Origin: Salinarimonas sp052380005
Lineage (GTDB): Bacteria; Pseudomonadota; Alphaproteobacteria; Rhizobiales; Beijerinckiaceae
Direction: 5' to 3' (one strand)
Length of the DNA stretch: 20,788 bases
Assembly (NCBI GenBank): GCA_052380005.1
Contig: JBQTCJ010000080.1
Shown: in pieces, positions 14,427 to 20,788 of the stretch
Layout: each line of letters begins with the position of its first letter
Numbering within the stretch: position 1 is the first letter of the stretch
Program-made: the position numbers and the translations under genes
The notes under the pieces: generated by a model
Database searches by the model: none
What the model saw: only the letters and a program-made list of their open reading frames with translations
Told to the model about the DNA's origin: nothing

Positions 14427-15686
14427 GTGTCCAGCGCGTCCGACGACCTGACGACACCGCTCGGCACCGAGCGCAAGCCGCGCGGCCCCTCGCTGCTGGC
14501 ACGGCTGCCGCTCGGGCGCATCGCATCCGGCGTGGCGATGACGCTCGCGGCGTTGATCGGCGGCTATCTCGCGCTCGTCGACGATCCCTCCGGCGGGGAC
14601 CCGCAGGTCGTCGTCCAGATCCGCGAGGGGGCGCCGTCCGCCGCACCCGTGCCGGCCGACCCTGCGAGCGGCACCGCGCCGCAGAGCGGCCTCGCCCTCA
14701 TCCAGGACATGCTTCCCCCGGGTTCCGGCGCGGGCACCACCGCCGCCGAGCTCGAGCGCGAGTCCGGCGTCTCGGTGACGCGCCCCGGCGGTGCGGGGCA
14801 GCCCGGGGCGCTGATCATCCAGGTGCCGCAGGCGGAGGGAACCCCTCCGGCCCCGTCCGGCGCGGTGCCGGCGGGCGAGCTCGCGCCGGCGCCGGACCCG
14901 CGCCTCGTCGAGCGCACCCGCTACGGCCTCCTGCCTCGCGTCGGGGAGGACGGGGCGACGTCCGCGCGGATCTACGCCCGACCGCCGACGCCGATGAGCC
15001 TCTCCGAGAGCGCCCGCGTCGCGATCCTGGTGACGGGCCTCGGCATCAGCCAATCGGGAACCACCCGCGCCGTCGATCGCCTGCCGCCGGACGTGAGCCT
15101 CGCCTTCGCGCCCTACGGAGGGGATCTCGACCGGCACGTGGCGCGCGCGCGCGAGGACGGGCACGAGGTCTTCCTGCAGGTGCCGATGGAGCCCTTCGAC
15201 TATCCCCGCAGCGATCCGGGTCCGCACACGCTCACCACCGAGGCGTCTGTCGAGGACAACCGCGACCGGCTGCACTGGGTGATGGGCCGCTTCACCGGCT
15301 ATGTCGGCGTCGTCAACTTCATGGGCGCGAAGCTCACCGGCGACGCGGCGAGCCTCCAGCCGATCCTCGCCGAGATCGGCGGACGCGGGCTCGCCTACGT
15401 CGACGACGGGACCTCCTCGCGCAGCCGTGCGCCGGCGCTGGCCGCCGAGGCCGGCATGCCGCTCGCGGTCGGCGACGTGGTGCTCGACACGGTCCCCGAT
15501 CCCGACCGCATCGACGCGGAGCTCGCCCGGCTCGAGCGGCTGGCGCGCGAGCGCGGCATCGCGGTGGCGACAGCGAGCGCGCTGCCGATGACGGTCGAGC
15601 GCATCGCGGCCTGGGCCGCGCAGGCCGAGCAGCGCGGCGTGCGGCTCGTGCCGGTCTCCGCCGCGCTGGCGACGCCGGGCGGCTGA
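14427..15686 (+). CDS. Divergent polysaccharide deacetylase family protein (YibQ/DUF610)
   Basis: About 419 aa from a GTG at 14427. It begins with an SSASDDLTTPLG segment typical of the alphaproteobacterial group. One membrane anchor (about residues 30-50, SGVAMTLAALIGGYLALV) is followed by a long Pro/Ala/Gly-rich linker. The NodB-like barrel of about 220 residues starts at VAILVTGLGISQSGT and includes DVSLAFAPYGGDL, GHEVFLQVPMEPFDYP, YVGVVNFMGAKLTGD and YVDDGTSSRS. The family is related to polysaccharide deacetylases but its activity is not settled. A link to cell-wall or envelope metabolism is inferred from envC and ctpA upstream. GGAG at 14414-14417 supports this start. An ATG at 14382 without a clear ribosome binding site, or a TTG at 14352 inside the inverted repeat, are alternatives. 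Confidence 0.88.
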   Translation: MSSASDDLTTPLGTERKPRGPSLLARLPLGRIASGVAMTLAALIGGYLALVDDPSGGDPQVVVQIREGAPSAAPVPADPASGTAPQSGLALIQDMLPPGSGAGTTAAELERESGVSVTRPGGAGQPGALIIQVPQAEGTPPAPSGAVPAGELAPAPDPRLVERTRYGLLPRVGEDGATSARIYARPPTPMSLSESARVAILVTGLGISQSGTTRAVDRLPPDVSLAFAPYGGDLDRHVARAREDGHEVFLQVPMEPFDYPRSDPGPHTLTTEASVEDNRDRLHWVMGRFTGYVGVVNFMGAKLTGDAASLQPILAEIGGRGLAYVDDGTSSRSRAPALAAEAGMPLAVGDVVLDTVPDPDRIDAELARLERLARERGIAVATASALPMTVERIAAWAAQAEQRGVRLVPVSAALATPGG

Positions 15687-15702
15687 CCGATCGGAGCATA
15701 CG

Positions 15703-16206
15703 ATGACGAAGAATCTGCCGCCCTACCGCCCTTGCGTCGGGGTCGCGCTGTTCAACCGCGATGGCCTCGTCTTCGTCGGCAAGCGTCTTCCCGAGTCCGG
15801 CCCCGAGCACGTCGACGGCCCCTTCGTCTGGCAGATGCCGCAGGGCGGCATCGATCCGGGTGAGGACCCGCTCGCCGCGGCCCGGCGCGAGCTCCACGAG
15901 GAGACGAACGTCACCAGCGCGAGCCTGCTCGGCGAGGCCGCGGACTGGTATGCCTACGACCTTCCCGGCACGGTCGCCGCCCAGGCCTGGAAGGGCAAGT
16001 GGCGCGGCCAGACGCAGCGCTGGTTCGCCTTCCGCTTCGAGGGCGACGACAGCGAGATCGACATCGGCAGCCCCGCCGGGCACAAGCCCGAGTTCGAGGC
16101 CTGGCGCTGGGAGCGCCTGGAGCGGCTGCCGGAGCTGATCATCCCTTTCAAGCGCGCGGTCTACGAGCGCGTGGTGGCTGACTTCGCGCGTTTCGCGGCG
16201 CGCTGA
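15703..16206 (+). CDS. rppH: RNA 5'-pyrophosphohydrolase RppH (Nudix)
   Basis: A 167-aa Nudix hydrolase that removes pyrophosphate from the 5' end of triphosphorylated mRNA and so starts RNase E-type decay. It begins LPPYRPCVGVALFNRDGLVFVGKR, followed by WQMPQGGIDPGED and the Nudix helix AARRELHEETNV, with all metal-binding glutamates present. The Gly that usually follows EET is Asn here. The C-terminal half has GQTQRWFAFRF and PEFEAWRWERLERLPELIIPFKR, typical of RppH and distinguishing it from other Nudix enzymes. The ATG at 15703 follows CGGAG at 6 nt and lies 16 nt after the YibQ stop, so the two are probably co-transcribed. Confidence 0.95.
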   Translation: MTKNLPPYRPCVGVALFNRDGLVFVGKRLPESGPEHVDGPFVWQMPQGGIDPGEDPLAAARRELHEETNVTSASLLGEAADWYAYDLPGTVAAQAWKGKWRGQTQRWFAFRFEGDDSEIDIGSPAGHKPEFEAWRWERLERLPELIIPFKRAVYERVVADFARFAAR

Positions 16207-16410
16207 ACGGGACGACGCAGGCGCCACCCGGATCCTCCCCGGAGGGGGCCTCGGAGGGGCGGAGTCCGCGCGGCACGCTCGGGCGGTGGGGCCGTTCGAC
16301 ATCCTGGCGAGCGAGCTGGCCCCCGTCCTCCCACCCTTCGTCTCCCCTGCGCGGAGGTGGCGGACGCGGCCCGCATCGTGCTCCTATGGACGCCGGTCAC
16401 GGAGGCTTCC

Positions 16411-16764
16411 ATGCTGCACGGATTCGTCGTCATCGTCCTGTTCCAGTTCGCCGGGGAGGCGGCGGCGCGGCTCGCGGGGCTGCCGACGCCGGGGCCCGTC
16501 GTCGGTCTCGCCGCGTTGGCGCTGCTCGCGATCGCGTTCCCAGCGCTCCTGCGCGTCGTCGAGCCGACGGCGGACGCGCTGCTGCGGCACCTGAGCCTGC
16601 TCTTCGTGCCGGCCGGCGTCGGCGTGCTGCAGCACCTCGATCTGCTGCGGGCGGAGCTGGTCGGGCTCGTCGCGGTCCTCGTCGTCTCGACGCTGGTGAC
16701 GATGGCGGTCACGGCGGGCGTGTTCGCGCTCCTCGCGCGGCCGAGCGCGGAGGCGCCGCGATGA
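16411..16764 (+). CDS. lrgA: CidA/LrgA family holin-like membrane protein
   Basis: A 117-aa hydrophobic protein with about four predicted membrane helices. Family features are VVIVLFQFAGEAAARLAGLPTPGPVVGL near the start and LRHLSLLFVPAGVGVLQHLDLL in the middle. CidA/LrgA proteins are phage-holin-like membrane proteins that act with LrgB/CidB in murein hydrolase control, programmed lysis or small-metabolite transport. The ATG at 16411 is preceded by GGAGG at 16401-16405. A GTG at 16357 would add 18 residues without family resemblance. It overlaps lrgB by ATGA, as in a coupled operon. The 204-bp gap after rppH holds no recognisable gene or clear promoter. Confidence 0.92.
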   Translation: MLHGFVVIVLFQFAGEAAARLAGLPTPGPVVGLAALALLAIAFPALLRVVEPTADALLRHLSLLFVPAGVGVLQHLDLLRAELVGLVAVLVVSTLVTMAVTAGVFALLARPSAEAPR

Positions 16765-17498
16765 GCCCCGCGCCGCTTCCCGAGGGTGCCGCCGAGTTCT
16801 GGGTCTACCTCGCGACGTCGCCGCTGTTCTGGCTGGCGCTGACCCTCTCGGTCTACCTCGTCGCGGACCAGCTCTCCGCGTGGTCGCGCCGCAACTCCTT
16901 CGTCAACCCGGTGCTGATCGCCATCGTTGCGCTCGGCGCGGTTCTGATCGCGACGGGTACGTCCTACGAGACCTACTTCGAGGGCGCGCAGTTCGTGCAC
17001 GTGCTGCTCGGCCCGGCCACGGTGGCGCTGGCGATCCCCATCGTGCGCCACCGCGCCGAGATCCGGGCGAACCTCGTGCCGCTCCTCGCGGCGCTAGTCG
17101 TCGGAGCGGTGGTGGGGATCGCGAGCGCGGTCGGGCTCGCGCTGGCGGTCGGCCTCGACGGTGCGCTCGTCGCGTCGCTGGCGCCGAAATCGGTGACGGC
17201 GCCGATCGCGATGGGCGTCGCCCGCGAGATCGGCGGCGTGCCGGAGCTGACGGCGGTCCTCGTCATCGCCACCGGCATCACCGGCGCGGCGCTGGTGACG
17301 CCGACGCTGAACCTCCTGCGCGTGAAGGACTGGCGCGCCCGCGGCTTCGCCGTCGGCCTCGCCGCCCACGGCATCGGCACTGCGCGGGCGCTGCAGGTGA
17401 ACCCCGTCGCCGGCATGTTCGCGGGCCTGGCGATGGCCCTCAACGGACTCGTCACCGCCGTCGCGGCGCCTGTCCTGGTGGCATGGATCGTCGGCTGA
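16761..17498 (+). CDS. lrgB: LrgB/CidB family membrane protein
   Basis: A 245-aa polytopic inner-membrane protein with about seven predicted helices. Characteristic stretches are FVNPVLIAI near the start, LLGPATVALAIPIVRHR, LAPKSVTAPIAMGVAREIGG and the C-terminal GLAAHGIGTARALQVNPVAGMFAGLAMALNG. LrgB is the partner of LrgA/CidA, and plant and bacterial members have been linked to glycolate/glycerate or pyruvate transport as well as lysis control. Which role applies here is not shown. The ATG at 16761 overlaps the lrgA stop. No LytSR- or LysR-type regulator adjoins the pair. Confidence 0.94.
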   Translation: MSPAPLPEGAAEFWVYLATSPLFWLALTLSVYLVADQLSAWSRRNSFVNPVLIAIVALGAVLIATGTSYETYFEGAQFVHVLLGPATVALAIPIVRHRAEIRANLVPLLAALVVGAVVGIASAVGLALAVGLDGALVASLAPKSVTAPIAMGVAREIGGVPELTAVLVIATGITGAALVTPTLNLLRVKDWRARGFAVGLAAHGIGTARALQVNPVAGMFAGLAMALNGLVTAVAAPVLVAWIVG

Positions 17499-17774
17499 TC
17501 ACGCCGCGTCCGAAACCGAGACTGCGACCGGGGTCGGCGCCGCCCGGCCGCGAGCCTGGACCGGCGTCGCCGTCTCGCCGAGCCCGATCACGTCGATGCG
17601 CCTGCCCATGGGCGTTCCGGCAGGGCCGATGCCGATGGTGCGGACCCTGAACGATCCGCGACGCGCTGCGGGGTATGATAGTTGCCGGGAAGCAACAGCT
17701 TGAATCGGTTTTGCCAATACGCTGTGGCCCACCGTCGAAATCGACCGCGAGCATCTTGCCGCCAGAATGGGCAT
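17499..17774 (-). CDS. Weak open frame, possibly a small gene or C-terminal gene remnant
   Basis: An open frame of 91 codons that converges on lrgB. Its last 45 or so residues (RVRTIGIGPAGTPMGRRIDV and on) use G/C in almost every third codon position like true genes here, while the upstream half, from about 17660 up, does not and overlaps the candidate small RNA on the other strand. I do not recognise a family and see no ribosome binding site. It may be the remnant of a gene whose 5' part was lost, or chance. Confidence 0.18.
   Translation of the reverse strand: MPILAARCSRSISTVGHSVLAKPIQAVASRQLSYPAARRGSFRVRTIGIGPAGTPMGRRIDVIGLGETATPVQARGRAAPTPVAVSVSDAA
17674..17679 (+). promoter_or_regulatory. 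-10-like element of a candidate small RNA
   Basis: TATGAT lies 6-7 nt ahead of the proposed start of the structured RNA and stands out in GC-rich surroundings. A matching -35 is not convincing (ACGATC at 17 nt). Confidence 0.35.
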
Positions 17775-17893
17775 GCGCTACCATTCAAAACGTGGCGTTG
17801 CCGGCATGCAGCTCCACGTAGCCCGGATACGGGCTCCCTTCTTGGGCGTTTCCTCCCTAGACTCAGGGCCGCACTTCGCGGCCCTCTTTTTTT
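17686..17893 (+). ncRNA. Candidate structured small RNA with intrinsic terminator
   Basis: The segment begins after a TATGAT and ends in an intrinsic terminator. It is less GC-rich than its surroundings and lacks a credible plus-strand gene. Several stems can be drawn: CGCCA plus GAATGG (17760-17770) with CCATTC (17781-17786) and TGGCG (17793-17797); AGCCCG, loop GATA, CGGGCT (17820-17835); GTCG/CGAC around AAAT (about 17733-17744); and a closing pairing of GGAAGC (17688-17693) with GTTTCC (17848-17853). I cannot assign it to a known family: the hallmarks I looked for of tmRNA, RNase P RNA and SRP RNA are absent. It could instead be the distal 3' UTR of lrgAB, whose stop is 370 nt before the terminator. 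Confidence 0.4.
17865..17893 (+). terminator. Strong Rho-independent terminator
   Basis: AGGGCCGC (17865-17872), loop ACTTC, GCGGCCCT (17878-17885) form a perfect 8-bp GC-rich stem, followed by C and seven T residues (17887-17893). This is the clearest intrinsic terminator in the window and it faces the plus strand. Confidence 0.9.
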
Positions 17894-17988
17894 GGGCCAC
17901 GGCATACGCCTTCGTCTCGGCGGAACGGAAGCTAGCCTAGCGTTTTTCCGGAATCAAGAGGCGGACGCGCGGGATGCCCCGAATCGCC

Positions 17989-18297
17989 TCAATCGGTCGC
18001 CGACCCGGCGAGCTCGTCGGCGATTCGCCTGGCGAGCGCGGATCGGGCGTCCTCCGGAAGCGATTGCCAAAGGGCCTGCGCCCGCGCGGCGTCGTCTCCG
18101 GCCTCCGCGATCAAGCCGGCGAGGGAGTGCCGATCGAGGACCGTCTCGACGGGCGGGGCGGGTGCCGGCGCGGTCCCCGCGGCGATCGGCGCGCCACGCG
18201 GGACCGATGGCGCGACGGCCGTGCCCGCGCCGTCCTCGCGCACCGGCGAGAACCAGAAGATCGTCGCGACGACGGCGAGCGCGCGCACGAGCGGCAT
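17989..18297 (-). CDS. Small hypothetical protein with N-terminal membrane anchor
   Basis: A 102-aa protein I do not recognise with certainty. It has one N-terminal hydrophobic segment (residues 3-17, LVRALAVVATIFWFS) followed by PVRED, a Pro/Ala-rich linker (about 27-50), and a helical acidic C-terminal part (LAGLIAEAGDDAARAQALWQ). The anchor followed by SPVR looks like a type of small envelope protein found in Hyphomicrobiales. The start at 18297 is chosen because GGGGA lies about 10 nt upstream and the hydrophobic segment then sits at the N-terminus. Longer in-frame starts add only Arg-rich residues. It is divergent from the histidine kinase across about 320 bp. Function unknown. Confidence 0.6.
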   Translation of the reverse strand: MPLVRALAVVATIFWFSPVREDGAGTAVAPSVPRGAPIAAGTAPAPAPPVETVLDRHSLAGLIAEAGDDAARAQALWQSLPEDARSALARRIADELAGSATD

Positions 18298-18484
18298 GGC
18301 CAATGGATCCCCTGCTGTCGTCCCCGGCTGTCGGTCCCTGGTTGGCCTCGCGCGGGTGAAGAGAGTGTTGCGACCCCGCCGCCGTCGGTCGACATGGTGA
18401 ACGCCCCCGATCGTTCCGCGAGCGCGATCTCCTCCCGCTGGCTCTCGCCGGCGTGCGATGGCGGGACGGCGCGCCGCGGGCGCA

Positions 18485-18492
18485 TTAACCAC
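18485..18492 (+). promoter_or_regulatory. CtrA half-site-like motif
   Basis: TTAACCAC matches the alphaproteobacterial CtrA half-site TTAACCAT at 7 of 8 positions. It lies in the divergent spacer, 126 bp before the histidine kinase start. Confidence 0.4.
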
Positions 18493-18537
18493 GCGTTCGG
18501 CATACCGCCGACCCGCCCGGTGTCGGACCCGTTCGCC

Positions 18538-18552
18538 TTAGGTTTCGTTTAA
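18538..18552 (+). promoter_or_regulatory. CtrA full-site-like motif upstream of the histidine kinase
   Basis: TTAG, 7 nt, TTAA matches the CtrA consensus TTAA-N7-TTAA with one change. It lies about 65 bp before the kinase start, a position suited to control of its promoter. TTAA is rare in DNA this GC-rich. The rest of the 18298-18617 spacer shows only a short CGGCG/CGCCG hairpin at 18592-18605. Confidence 0.5.
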
Positions 18553-18617
18553 GCGGGGGCTGCGACAGTCCCCGGCAACGAGGACAGGGAGCGGCGCAAG
18601 CGCCGTGTTGGGCGGAC

Positions 18618-20507
<1,890 letters not shown>

Positions 20508-20511
20508 GGTC

Positions 20512-20788
20512 ATGGCGGCCCGTTCCGGACGCGACATCACGATGAGGAGCGCGCCCGTGCGGCGGCGCGCGACCGGCTCCGAGGCACGAGACCGGCGCTC
20601 GCCGCTGGCGGCGGTGGCGCGCCGGCTCCTGGCGCGGCCCGGACGGCTCGTCGCCGGCGCGCTGTTCGCGTCGGTCGCCGGCTACATCACCTTGAACGCG
20701 CTCGCCTTCCAGACGGCGCGCCACCCGGCCCCGCTCTTCGCCGAGCCGTCGCGGATCGTGGCCGCGCCCGCGCCGCGCGACATCGCCG
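20512..20788 (+). CDS. N-terminal part of a membrane-anchored protein, probably a peptidoglycan-binding protein (cut by window end)
   Basis: The frame starts at an ATG 4 nt after the kinase stop and is open to the right edge (92 codons visible). It shows a basic cytoplasmic N-terminus of about 45 residues, one membrane segment (RLVAGALFASVAGYITLNAL) and the stretch FQTARHPAPLFAEP. A single anchor followed by an HPAP motif is, as I recall, typical of Hyphomicrobiales proteins that carry a C-terminal peptidoglycan-binding domain and adjoin this type of kinase. That domain would lie outside the window, so the assignment is tentative. Close spacing suggests co-transcription with the kinase. Confidence 0.6.
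   Translation, partial: MAARSGRDITMRSAPVRRRATGSEARDRRSPLAAVARRLLARPGRLVAGALFASVAGYITLNALAFQTARHPAPLFAEPSRIVAAPAPRDIA

Noticed and set aside
17686..17893. tmRNA, RNase P RNA or SRP RNA
   Set aside because: None of the conserved cores (tag ORF, GAGGAAAGTCC, GGAAGG-type tetraloop region) is present.

Overview
This is a high-GC chromosomal window whose gene content and order point to an alphaproteobacterium of the Hyphomicrobiales (Rhizobiales) type, perhaps close to Methylobacteriaceae or Salinarimonadaceae. The evidence is the rsfS-rlmH-envC-ctpA-YibQ-rppH cluster, dnaA next to rpsT, a DivJ-like kinase and CtrA-like sites. The taxonomy is an inference from content, not from a search.

Layout. 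At 1-2794 lies the C-terminal part of an Mfd-like repair translocase that runs, without any stop codon, into a ferritin-like DUF892 protein. A YciA-type acyl-CoA thioesterase follows (2875-3282). At 3283-5221 the base composition drops sharply and one gene stands alone: an OLD-family ATPase/Toprim nuclease that looks like a horizontally acquired, defence-type insert. The high-GC backbone resumes with a divergent tryptophan-catabolism pair, tryptophan 2,3-dioxygenase (minus) and a kynureninase-like PLP enzyme (plus).

Next come dnaA and rpsT, both on the minus strand and separated by about 870 bp rich in hairpins, a repeat pair and possible micro-ORFs. rpsT has a near-consensus sigma-70 promoter and a downstream hairpin. 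On the plus strand, rsfS, rlmH, envC-like and ctpA are tightly packed, with start/stop overlaps from rlmH to ctpA. They join ribosome silencing and 23S rRNA methylation to control of septal peptidoglycan hydrolysis and periplasmic proteolysis. A large inverted repeat separates ctpA from a YibQ-type divergent polysaccharide deacetylase and rppH (RNA 5'-pyrophosphohydrolase). An overlapping lrgA-lrgB pair of holin-like and partner membrane proteins follows.

The last part holds a likely structured small RNA ending in a textbook intrinsic terminator (17686-17893), a small membrane-anchored hypothetical protein (minus), and a multi-pass PAS-histidine kinase resembling the cell-cycle kinase DivJ, preceded by two CtrA-like motifs. 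The window ends inside a membrane protein likely to carry a peptidoglycan-binding domain. The best candidates for new biology are the solitary OLD nuclease, the helicase-DUF892 fusion, the structured dnaA-rpsT spacer and the candidate sRNA.
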